Of a stretch of 64,000 nucleotides of DNA, positions 32,676-42,018 are shown one piece after another. A program made the translations under genes and the position numbers. The DNA is taken from contig NC_132925.1 of assembly GCF_047675955.1 (NCBI RefSeq), forward strand, positions 19,864,688-19,928,687, read 5' to 3'. The notes beneath the pieces were generated by a model. The model was given only the letters and a program-made list of their open reading frames with translations, did not search any database and had not been told where the DNA came from. Numbering within the stretch: the first letter of the stretch is position 1; each line of letters starts with the position of its first letter. Origin of the DNA: Chlorocebus sabaeus (lineage: Eukaryota > Chordata > Mammalia > Primates > Cercopithecidae).

Positions 32676-32980
32676 TAAAGTTCTGTTGGATATATCCATA
32701 AAACACATTGGAGGTTAAAGTCGGTGTGACCACAGAACACATTTGTATCACAATACTTCGATACTAATAGGACTTCATAAGATACAGTTTGCTCATGGAC
32801 CCAAGTCAAGAGCAAGAAGTTTATTCACAGATGAATTAATGTCTATAAGATATTAAAATGTATTTCACTTGTGTTTTAATTGTTATGAGGACAAAAGATA
32901 AAAAATCTAAATTGTTTTTATTTTAATAAGAACCAGATATCTCAAATATGTTCAAATTATAAGATGTAAAGATAGCTTAC
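32676..32980. other. Unassigned AT-rich sequence
   Basis: No feature recognised. Immediately downstream (on the minus strand) of the exon-like segment 32981-33098. Confidence 0.38.
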
Positions 32981-33098
32981 ATCAATAGAATGGTTGGTAG
33001 ATGTTGCTCCTGCATCAATCTGTAAATTGAATGGGATGTGTCCCAGGAACAGGTGTTCTTTCATGAAGCTTGTGGCATTCGATATGCCCTCAACTCCA
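32981..33098 (-). other. Exon-like 118-nt segment on the minus strand (candidate)
   Basis: On the minus strand, TTTATGGCAG ends at 33099 as a possible 3' splice site, and GTAAGC at 32980-32975 is a good donor. Between them one frame is open for 39 codons with protein-like, non-repetitive composition (VEGISNATSFMKEHLFLG is its start). It has an N-x-T/S glycosylation-type sequon at NAT and another at NHS. No interspersed repeat overlaps it. I do not recognise the protein. The polypyrimidine tract is weak. Confidence 0.33.
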
Positions 33099-33475
33099 CT
33101 GCCATAAAGACATATCATTGTAAAATAAACAGAATAGTATGTGTGCTTCAGGGGGCTTAGAATATTTTTTAAATAAAGAAAAACTATATCACTGGCATAC
33201 ATTATTTTTAACAACACAGTTTTAGACATACTAGTGACGATTATTTTTTCTGAAAGTTGGTAGTGAAAGAAATAGAAGAGAACAGGAGTTACAGGGCTTA
33301 TATGAGGTTGGTAGGTGTATTTTTATCTTTTTAATGGGGAGAATTAAGATACTTGTTTGTCAAAGGGAATTACCAACTGCATATGGAGAGAAGAAATTAA
33401 TGAAGATTACATGAGGTGGTGATGGGTGTGGGCCTAAGAACTCAAGCAGAAGGAGGACAATGGTTCTTCCTCTAG
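33099..33475. other. Unassigned non-coding sequence
   Basis: No feature recognised. Confidence 0.38.
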
Positions 33476-33656
33476 TCTAGTGGCCCTAAGCAGGGGATTC
33501 TTTTGCCCCACCCCCAGGGGATGGTAGGAAGTATTATGGCATCTAGTGAGTAGAAGCCAGAGATTCTGCTAAATATCTGCAGTGCACAGGACAACTCTCC
33601 ACAGCAAAGAATTATTCAGACCAAAATGTCTATAGTGCCAAGGTAGAGAAACCCTG
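33476..33656 (+). mobile_element. MER20 (hAT-Charlie nonautonomous DNA transposon)
   Basis: AAGCAGGGGATTCTTTTGCC, CACCCCCAGGGGATGG, GGCATCTAGTGAGTAGAAGC, CTGCTAAATATCTGCAGTGC, ACAGGACAACTCTCCACAGC and AAAATGTCTATAGTGCCAAG, then GTAGAGAAACCCTG, are the MER20 landmarks in order. Full length, including both inverted ends. MER20 copies are known to serve as enhancers in endometrial cells, but activity of this copy is unknown. Confidence 0.88.
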
Positions 33657-33705
33657 ATCTAGTTAGGACAAGAAAATATTAGGAGAGTATACAAAGAAAT
33701 ATTTA

Positions 33706-34004
33706 GGCCAGGCACCATGGCTCATGCCTATAATCTCAGTCCTTTGGGAGGCTGAGGTAGGAGGATTGCTTGAGCCCAAGAGTTCAAGACCAGCCTGGGC
33801 AACACAGTGACACCCCATCACTACAAAAAAATACAAAAATTAGTCAACCGTGGTGGCATGCACCTGCAGTCCCACCTACTCAGGAGGCTGAGGCAGGAGG
33901 ATCACTTAAGCCCAGGAAGTTGAGGCTGCAGTGAGCCAAGGACATGCCACTGCACTCTGGCCTGGGGGACAGAGCAAGACCCTGTCTCTTAAGAAAAAAA
34001 AAAG
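33706..34004 (+). mobile_element. Alu SINE, first of a head-to-tail pair
   Basis: GGCCAGGCACCATGGCTCAT to CCCTGTCTCTTAAGAAAA. J-like forms (GGATTGCTTGAGCCCAAGAG). A second Alu begins in its A tail. AAGAAATATTTA before it and AAGAATATTTA after the second Alu may be the TSD of the older copy. Confidence 0.95.
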
Positions 34005-34288
34005 GCGAGGCACAGTGGCTCACTCCTGTAATCCCAGCATTTTGGGAGACTGAGGTGTGTGGATCATTTGAAGTCAGGATTTCGAGACCAGCCTGGGCAA
34101 GATGGTGAAACCCTGCCTCTACTAAAAATACAAAAATTAGCCGAGCCTGATGGCATACACTTGTTATCCCAGATACTCGGGAGGCTGAGACAGGAGAATC
34201 TCTTGAACCGGGGAGGCAGAGGTTGCAGTGAGCCGAGATTGTGCCACTGCACTCCAGCCTGGGTGACAGAGTGAGATTCTGTCTCAAA
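34005..34288 (+). mobile_element. Alu SINE, second of a head-to-tail pair
   Basis: GCGAGGCACAGTGGCTCACT follows the A tail of the first Alu directly. Complete body ending TCTGTCTCAAAAA and running into a (TA)n tail at 34289-34308. Confidence 0.95.
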
Positions 34289-34308
34289 AATATATATATA
34301 TATATATT
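34289..34308. repeat. (TA)n microsatellite at an Alu tail
   Basis: Ten TA units grown from the Alu 3' tail. Confidence 0.9.
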
Positions 34309-34566
34309 TAAGAATATTTAAGTGCAAGAGATTATTTAAACTAAGGAAGTTTGAACCCTCTGGCCTTAATCTTATTAAAATAGAAAGCCACATGTCTGAC
34401 AAGACTAACAATTCTGTTATTAACATGACCCAAAGTCAGAATTAGTTTAGCACAGTCCCAAGACTGCAGTTATTTTCTTCACAGGTGCATGTAATGAAAC
34501 TTTTTTGAAATTCCATTTCAAATTGCATGCATATGTCCAATGAGCAAATCAGCAAAAAGAAATATT

Positions 34567-34748
34567 TTTATTAACTTAAAAATAACATTCTAGCAGTAAA
34601 CATTTCATTAACTTGATCTGGCAAACAATAATGCATATAGTTCTAGAACAGAGCTGCCAGTCTCATCCTGTTGGATTCCTGGAAGATGTTGAGGATAGTG
34701 TCTTCTAGGCCATCATTCTGTTTCTTAAGAATAGCTCTTTCTTTTTTT
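34567..34748 (-). other. Terminal-exon-like segment on the minus strand (candidate)
   Basis: On the minus strand a strong pyrimidine tract (CTTCTTTTTTACTTTCATTT, then GATTAG) ends at 34749. From 34748 one frame is open for 34 codons (KKERAILKKQNDGLEDTILN and on) and stops with TAG at 34645-34643. AATAAA lies at 34572-34567, about 70 bases beyond the stop, with T-rich sequence after it. The upstream frame is also open to about 34891, so an earlier acceptor is possible. Protein not recognised. This could be a real last exon, an old pseudogene piece, or chance. Confidence 0.33.
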
Positions 34749-34967
34749 CTAATCAAATGAAAGTAAAAAAGAAGCTGGTACACCAAAACATAAGGATAAA
34801 CTGTAATTTCATTGCTTGTCAATACATACTTCTTAAGAATCTTGTTTTTATATTCTTCAGTTTCAATAATTTTTTCTCTATAAGTGAGCAAAAACTAAAA
34901 GAATTGTGGGATCTTTTATCTTTATTTTAATTCAACCCATACATTCTTTTTAGAAAATCTGAAATTT

Positions 34968-35245
34968 GGCCGGGCGCAGTGCCTCTAGGCAGGCGGATCA
35001 CAAGGTTGAGAGATAGAGACCATCCTGGCTAACATGGCAAAACCCCACCTCTACTAAAAAATACCAAAAAAAAAAAAAAAAAAATTAACTGGGCGTGGTG
35101 GCACATGCCTGTAGTCCCAGCTACTCAGGAGGCTGAGACAGGTGAATCGCTTGAACGCGGGAGACAGAGTTTGCAGTGAGCCGAGATCACGCCACTGCAC
35201 TTCAGCCTGGGTGACAGAGCGAGACTCCATCTCAAACAAAAAAAA
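34968..35245 (+). mobile_element. AluY-like SINE with 5' internal deletion and TSD
   Basis: GGCCGGGCGCAGTGCCTCTA jumps straight to GGCAGGCGGATCAC, losing about 35 bases of the left monomer. The mid A-run is expanded. TSD AGAAAATCTGAAATTT (34952-34967) recurs as AGAAAGTCTGAAATTT (35246-35261). Confidence 0.96.
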
Positions 35246-35406
35246 AGAAAGTCTGAAATTTATCTTCAATTCTATAGGTTTCTCTTATAAGAAAAGCTTT
35301 GTTTTAAAGGCCATTTCCAAAGTCCAATTGTATTTTCTTGGTTTGATTCTGAACTGGCAGTTAGATGGTGCAAACAAAAAAGAAATTAACTCTTTCTGTT
35401 TCCTTT

Positions 35407-35412
<6 letters not shown>

Positions 35413-35439
<27 letters not shown>
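35413..35439. repeat. 27-base poly-A tract
   Basis: Uninterrupted A run with no Alu or L1 body attached. Long pure runs are usually young and often come from retrotransposed tails. Confidence 0.95.
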
Positions 35440-35615
35440 GCATTGTCTGGATTGCCTCTATAATTTTTACAGAAACATATAATAACACTTAAACTTCCAC
35501 CATTGGCCCATTGTTCTTGGGCTGTTCTTTCACTGGTAATTTTTATTCCAAATCTGGCAGATGCCTTCATTCGCCTGGCTTCTGCCTTGATTTCTATTAA
35601 AGCTTCTTTCAGCAT
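35440..35615 (-). other. Open minus-strand frame beside the poly-A tract (weak candidate)
   Basis: From an ATG at 35615 the minus strand encodes a charged, non-repetitive stretch (MLKEALIEIKAEARRMKASA and on) for about 40 codons before becoming hydrophobic and low complexity. No convincing splice sites: possible ends are GTTTAA or GTGTTA. If real, it would lie upstream of the segment at 34567-34748. Most likely chance. Confidence 0.18.
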
Positions 35616-35769
35616 TCAGAGTAATTGGAAACTTTCTGTTTTCAAATTTCTGTATGGAATTATTAGAAGTGTAGTGTGACTGTGTCTATACCTTTAGAGC
35701 AGGTACATTTTTTATGGACTGCAAGGGAAAAATTCGAAATTATTTTTCTCAACAAATTCTTCCATCTCA

Positions 35770-35900
35770 TAAACTTATTTAGCATTTGTCTTGTGATTCA
35801 CTCCCAGTTCATAGGGTGCTTTCATAGACATTATCTTATTTGGACCTAGCAACAACCATATGACGTGGGTATTATTATAATTTTCTTGGAGATAAATTAA
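35770..35900 (-). mobile_element. MIR SINE, antisense
   Basis: TTAGCATTTGTCTTGTGATT, GGGTGCTTTCATAGACATTA and TCTTATTTGGACCTAGCAAC follow the antisense MIR 3' part. Confidence 0.62.
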
Positions 35901-36370
35901 GTGTAAGTTTAGTGAGGCTTATGACTGCAAAGTTCACAAAGCCAACCTCTGTTCTGATTCCTGCTTTATCTGCTCTGGTCTGAGTTCTGCTGTACCTTCT
36001 CAGGGGTTCTTGACTGCATAGGATTCTAGATAATAAATGTAGAGGTGGGGGTGAGGTAAGAGGCGGGAAACAGGAAAATCCCCCAGACAAGAAGACTATC
36101 ACTTTCCATTCTAGTATCTAATAACCCAGTTACTGTGTCCCCCACATTTTCTGGAGACCCAACACTACAGCACTCTGTCTGGATGTTTTCCTCAGTTGAC
36201 TCCAACCCTTCACTCCATTTCCTTATTGGAGCTGTGACATTGCTATCTTAGTCCTCCTGTTCCTGCAGTTTCACTGCTCTTGCAAGCTACTCTGCCTTTA
36301 TTTTGAAATATTTTCAGATAGTGGAAGCGTTACATTCAAAGCAATTTTTTCAAAATACTCCATTTAGTAT
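35901..36370. other. Unassigned non-coding sequence
   Basis: No feature recognised. Confidence 0.38.
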
Positions 36371-36378
36371 CTTTATAT

Positions 36379-36438
36379 ATATATAATATATATACTAAAT
36401 ATATATATTATATATTTTTTTTTTTTTTTTTTTTTTTT
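36379..36438. repeat. AT palindrome plus T24 tract
   Basis: Arms 36379-36394 and 36400-36415 (ATATATAATATATATA and its complement) are perfect over 16 bases around a CTAAA loop. A run of 24 T follows to 36438. Beyond it, AAATACCTAAGG occurs twice within 25 bases. Confidence 0.88.
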
Positions 36439-36530
36439 GCAGAAAAATACCTAAGGAACAAATACCTAAGGTAATCCTATTTAGTATGCTAATATGTTAT
36501 TGACATGTTAATATTAAAAGTTAGACATTG

Positions 36531-36822
36531 GGCCGGGCGAGGTGACTCAGGCCTGTAATCCCAGCACTTTGGGAGGCCGAGGCGGGTGGATCACGAGGTC
36601 AGGATATTGAGACCATCCTCGCTAACATGGTGAAAACCCGTCTTTACTAAAAATACAAAAAATTAGCCAGGCATGGTGGCGGGTGCCTGTAGTCCCAGCT
36701 ACTTGGGAGGCTGAGGCAGGAGAATGACCTGAACCCGGGAGGCGGAGCTTGCAGTGAGCCGAGATCACGCCACTGTACTCCAGCCTGGGTGACAGAGCGA
36801 GACTCCGTCTCAAAAAAAAAAA
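36531..36822 (+). mobile_element. AluY-like SINE with perfect TSD
   Basis: GGCCGGGCGAGGTGACTCAG start, with CACGAGGTCAGGATATTGAG and CGGAGCTTGCAGTGAGCCGA. TSD AAAAGTTAGACATTG is identical at 36516-36530 and 36823-36837, which suggests a young insertion. Confidence 0.97.
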
Positions 36823-36837
36823 AAAAAGTTAGACATT

Positions 36838-37124
36838 GATTTGATATAAAGGAAAATAGAAATAAATTTTTACTCAAATCCGTTTCATAAAATCTCATTA
36901 CTGAAAAAGGTAGTCAATGTTAAGATTTCAAGTGGATTTTAAAACTGGAGTAGTTCTTTCCTTAGTTCCAAAACACCCGGTATATGCTTAAGAGTGCAAG
37001 ACAGAATTACACCCACTAAAAGCAATAATGCCAGTGGTTTATTTCTGACTGTAATATTAAGAAGTATGAGTCTTTAAATCCCATAAAATGACTATTTTTG
37101 CAATTCTCCGTTTGCCTCTGTTTG
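36838..37124. other. Unassigned non-coding sequence
   Basis: No feature recognised. Confidence 0.38.
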
Positions 37125-37480
37125 AGAAAGAGAAATATATTGAACTTATGTTTACCCAGCAGCTATTGTATGCCAGATATTGCCTAAGCTCTAGAAATAA
37201 AATAATGAACAAAACAGAAAGGCTAGTCCTAACAGAATTGTCATTGGGTGGTAGAGAGGGTAGTCAAAAGAGGAGAAAGAGGCAAAGATAGACAGAAAGA
37301 GATAGATATTCTGTTTCTATATCAGGACTTGAACCAGAAGCCACAGATTGCCAACTGCACCATGGCACCCAGCCATCAGAGAACTTAATGTTAATCCATT
37401 CATCTATCTATTCACAGCTTACATTGAGAGCCTTATGCCCTTGGGCACTTGCTGAGTGCTGAGGACATAACAAAGTGAAC
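37125..37480 (-). mobile_element. L2 LINE 3' pieces, antisense
   Basis: Two similar blocks read as antisense L2 3' ends. The first (TTACCCAGCAGCTATTGTAT, CTAGAAATAAAATAATGAAC) is at about 37140-37270. The second (CATTCATCTATCTATTCACA, GCTGAGTGCTGAGGACATAA) is at about 37395-37480. The pieces may be two copies or a local duplication. Confidence 0.52.
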
Positions 37481-37574
37481 ACTACATGTTCAGCCCCCAG
37501 CCCTGATTGCACCTCCTCTCAACTTAAAGTCAAACTAACAAATGTGTGTTAAATGAATATCTGTTATGTGTTCC

Positions 37575-37751
37575 AATGGTGGTTTTCAGTCATGGCCACA
37601 ATTAGAATTACTGGAGAGCCTTTAAATAATACCAGTTCTTGTGCTTCACTTAAAACCAAATAAATCAGAATCTTAGAGATGATATCTGGCATCAGTATCA
37701 TTCCAAAGCCTCCTGGTATAATTCTGATATGCAGCCAAAGTTGAAAACCCA
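37575..37751 (+). mobile_element. MER5A (hAT-Charlie nonautonomous DNA transposon)
   Basis: GGTGGTTTTCAGTCATGGCC at the start and GCAGCCAAAGTTGAAAACCC at the end form the imperfect terminal inverted repeats. The interior (ATTACTGGAGAGCCTTTAAA, TAAATCAGAATCTTAGAGAT) follows MER5A. Confidence 0.8.
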
Positions 37752-38504
37752 TTTCCTATCAGGTGCCCACGGGAGGAAAAAAGAAATGTAAGACAAAAAA
37801 ATTACCTATATTTGTAAAAAATAAAAAAAATAAAATAAAATAAATACCTTTCTGGAATTCCATAAAGAAGGTGGAAGAAGCAAACATTTAATTTCCCTTC
37901 ATGTTTTCTCCAACAGATAAATATTTGTTGACTCCATCTATGCGGAGAGCAAATGAAAAAAGCATAAAGGTTGCCCCTTCCCTCAAGTAGCTTAAACTTT
38001 GGTTGGAAATAAAAGGCTTTTGGGAATTAAATAAAAATACAGGTGCTCTAGAAATATCCTCCAATTACAAAGATGCCCATAATCTGGTCCGTGAGTTCCC
38101 AGAAGGACAGATGTCACTGGGGGTCAGTCCTGATATAAGACCAAAATATTTCTTCCCATCTCCCCCCATAATGGGCTATAACAGGAAATATGCCCTTTCT
38201 CATTCAATTTGCAGTAGAAAATGCCCACTAATTTACAAATAAGCAGCCTGTTCTTCTTTAAGGAGAGAATGTTCTCATTAGAAATGTATGGCCATTTCAA
38301 ATGGCCGATGTACATATTTGTGAAGTGTGAGACCTACCTGCAGGGGCACACACCCTTCCAAAGGTTTTAAAACAGTCAGTGAACGTCCCTCGTGAGGTTT
38401 TAGGAGTAATAATAGTAATTGTTCCAAGGCATATTCCTATTGTTGAAAATATGTGAAGTGATTTTATAATGTTTTAATTCAATTGATTTTAAATTTCTCT
38501 TTTT
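37752..38504. other. Unassigned non-coding sequence
   Basis: An A-rich (AAAAT)n patch lies at 37796-37847. No gene or other repeat recognised. Confidence 0.4.
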
Positions 38505-41257
38505 TATGTTTATATATTTAGAAGGTACAAATGTACATTTCTTACATGCATATATTGCATCATGGTCAAGTCTGGGCTTTTAGTGTACCCATCACCCAAA
38601 TCACAGACATTGTACCCAGTAATTTTTCAACCCTCACCACCTGCCACCCTCCCACCTTTTGTAGTCTCCAGTGTCTGTTATTCTACTCTGTATGTCCATG
38701 TGTATCCATTGGGTAGCTCCCACTTATAAGTCAGAACATGCTGTATTGACTGTTTCTGTGTTATTTCACTGAGGATAATGGCCTCCATTTCCATCTATGT
38801 TGCTGCAAAAAGACATTTCATTCTTTTTTTATAGCCAGTAAATAGTATTCCATGGTGTATATATACATATATACACACACATATATATATGTATATATAC
38901 ACACACATATATATACACCACATACATATATACAGGTATATATGTATACATATATATGTATATATACACATATACATGTGTTTATATGTATACACACATA
39001 TAAGTGGGAATTAATGTATACACACATATAAGTGGTGTATATATACATATATATATACATGTATGTATATGTATACACACTACTTTTTCTTTACATAGTC
39101 CTCCATTAATGGACACTTAGGTTAATTCCGTAGCTTTGCTATTGTGAATTGTGCTGTGATAAAAATACAAGTGCAGGTATCTTTTTGATATAATGATTTC
39201 TTTCCCTTTGGATATATATCCCAGTGGTGAAATTGCTGAATCAAATGGTAGTTCTATTTTTAGCTATTTGAGAAACCTCCACACTGTTTTTCATAAAGGT
39301 TATACTAATTTACTTCCCATCAACAGTATGTAAGTGTTTCCTTTTTTCTACATCCTTGCCAACATCTGTTTTTTGACTTTTTGATAATAGCCATTCTGAC
39401 TGATATAAGGGAGTATCTCATTATGGTTTTAATTTGCATTTCTCTGATAATTAGTAATGTTGAGACTTTTTTCATGTTTGTTGACTGCCTGTATGTCTTC
39501 TTTTGAAAAATGTCTATGTTTTTTGCCTACTTTTAAATGGAGTTTTTTGGTTTTTTTCTTGTTTCTTGTAGATTCTGGATATTAGCCCTTTGTCAGCTGC
39601 ATAGTTTGCAAATATTTTTTCCCATTCTATAGGTGGTCTATTTACTTCGTTGATTGTTTCTTTTGGTGTACACAAGCTTTTTAGTTTAATTAAATCCAAT
39701 TTGTCTAGTTTTGTTTTTGTTGCATTTGCTTTTGAGGACTTGGTCATAAATTATTTGCTCAGGCCAATGTCTACAAGAGTTTTTCCTAGGTTTTGTTCTA
39801 AGATTTTTATGGTTTCTGATCGTACATTTAGATCTTTAATCCATCTTGGGCTAATTTTTGTATATGGTAAGAAGTATGAACCCAGTTTCATTCTTTTACA
39901 TGTGACTATCCAATTTTCCCAGCACCATTTATTGAACAGATTGTCATTTCCCAATGTATATTTTTGCTGACCTTGTCAAAGATCACTTGGTTGTAGGTAT
40001 GTGGCCTTATTTCTGGGCTCTCTCTTCTGTTCCATTGATCTGTATAACTATTTTTATACCATTGCCATGTTATTTTGGTTACTATAGTCTTGTATAATTT
40101 GAGTAAGGTAATGTGATACCTCCAGCTTTGTTCTTTTTGCTTAGGATTTCTTTGGCTATTTGAGCTCTTTTTGGATTCCATGTGAATTTTAGGGGTTTTT
40201 TTCTACTTTGGTGAAAAATGACATTGGTGATCTGATAGAGATTACATTGAATCTATAGACTGCTTTGGGCAGTGTAGTCATTTTAATAATATTGATTCTT
40301 CAATCCATGAGCATGGAATGTTTTTCCATTTGTTTATATCATCTACAACTTATTTCAGTTTTGTAGCTTGGAACTTTACTAGTTCATTTGTTAAATCTAA
40401 GAGTTTTTTGGTGGAGTCTTTAGGGTTTTCTAGATATAAGATGATATCAGCAGCTAACAGGAAAAATTTGTTTTCCTCTTTTCCAATTTGAATGCTTCTT
40501 ACTTCTTTCTATTACCTGACTGCTCTGATGAAGACTTTGATACTATGTTGAATAGGGGTGGTAAAAGTGGGCATCCTTGTCTTGTTCCAGTTCTTAGAGG
40601 GAATGCTTTCAACTTTTCCTCATTAGGTATGATATTGGGTGTGGGTTTGTCATATATGGTCTTTATTATGTTAATGTATGTTCCTTCTCTGCCTAGTTTG
40701 TTGAGGATTTTTATCATAAAGGGATGCCGAATTTTTCAAATGCTTTTTCTGCATCTATTGAGGTAATATGGTTTTTGTCCTTAATTCTGTTGATGTGACA
40801 TACCATGTTTATTGATTTATGTGTGTTGAACCATCCTTGCATCCCTGGGATAAATCCTACTTGATCGTGATATATTATCTTTCTGATGTATTCTTTGATT
40901 TGATTTAATAGTATTTTGTTGATTATTTTTGTGTCTATGTTAATCAGGGATATTGGTTTATAGTTTTCAGTGTGTGTCCTTGTCTGATTTTGGCATCAGG
41001 GTGATACTGGCCTCATAGAATAAGTTAGGGGGAATTCCTTCCACCTTGATTTTTTTGGACAATTTCAGGAATATTGGATTTTGCTCTTTGTGTATTTGGT
41101 AGAAGTCAGCTGTGAATCCATTTGATCTTGTGCTTTTTGTTGTTGTTTTTTGGGGGAGATTTTTTATTACTGATTCAATGTTGCTACTCATTATTGGTCT
41201 GTTCAGGAGTACTATTTCTTCCTGGCTCAGTCTCAGTAGGTTTTGTGTTTCCAGCAT
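38505..41257 (-). mobile_element. Old L1 (L1PB/L1MA type), 3' part, of a 5'-inverted insertion
   Basis: Reading the minus strand, the ORF2 reverse-transcriptase half runs from 41257 to the 3' UTR at about 38505. The GTRQGCPL motif of the RT is visible near 40580. The catalytic FADD box reads LAAD (about 40446-40460), so the enzyme is dead. Stops and frameshifts are frequent. The 3' UTR (TGTACCCATCACCCAAATC on the + strand) is L1PB/L1MA-like. Its N-terminal neighbour in the protein lies inverted at 41258-44432. Confidence 0.9.
38858..39080. repeat. (TATATACACA)n microsatellite inside L1 ORF2
   Basis: Alternating TA/CA repeats expanded within the L1 ORF2 tail. A 22-base unit with GTATACACACATATAAGTGG occurs twice (about 38988 and 39016). 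The Tyr/Ile/Cys frames over this tract are compositional. Confidence 0.92.
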
Positions 41258-41666
41258 TCAGATTCAGAAAACAAAGATTACTAGACTTAAAGAAAGAGAT
41301 AGATGGCAATACAATAATAGTAGCGGACTTTATTTTGCCACTCACAGCACTAGACAGATCATCAAGTCAGAAAATTAACAAAGAAATATTGGACTTAAAT
41401 TGGACTTTAAATCAAACAGATATTTACAACAAATTCTTCCCAATAACTACAGAATTATATTATTTTCATCAGCAAATAGAAAATTCTCTGAGGTCAATCA
41501 CATGTTAGGCCACAAAGCAAGTCTTAGCAAATTTTTAAAAATCAAAATTATATCAAATATCTCCTCAGAACACAGTGGAAAAAGGCTAGAAATCAATACA
41601 AGAGGAACTTTGGAACCTATACAAATACATGGAAATTAAACAGCACGTTTCTGAACAATCACTGGG

Positions 41667-42018
41667 TGTATCAGTCCATTTCACACTGCTGATAAAGACA
41701 TACCTGAGACTGGAAAGAAAAAGAGGTGTGATTCGACTTACAGTTCCAAGTGGCTGAGGAGGCCTCAGAATCATGGTGGGAGGCAAAAGGCACTTCTTAC
41801 ATGGCGGTGGCAAGAGAAAATGAGGAAGATGCAAAAGCAGAAACCCCTGATAAAACCATCACATCTCGTGAGACTTATTCACTGCCATGAGAACAGTATG
41901 GGAGAAACTGCCCTCATGATTCAAATTATCTCCCACTGGGTCCCTCCCACAACATATGGGAATTATGGGAATACAATTCAAGATGAGATTTGGGTGGGGA
42001 CACAGCCAAACCATATCA
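41667..42018 (-). repeat. THE1 3' LTR (352 bp)
   Basis: TGTATCAGTCCATTTCACAC through CACAGCCAAACCATATCA. It differs from the other LTR at roughly one base in nine by eye, consistent with tens of millions of years since integration. Confidence 0.94.

Noticed and set aside
38795..39078. Tyr/Ile-rich minus-strand frames over the TA/CA repeat
   Set aside because: They are translations of a (TATATACACA)n microsatellite inside an old L1, not a protein.
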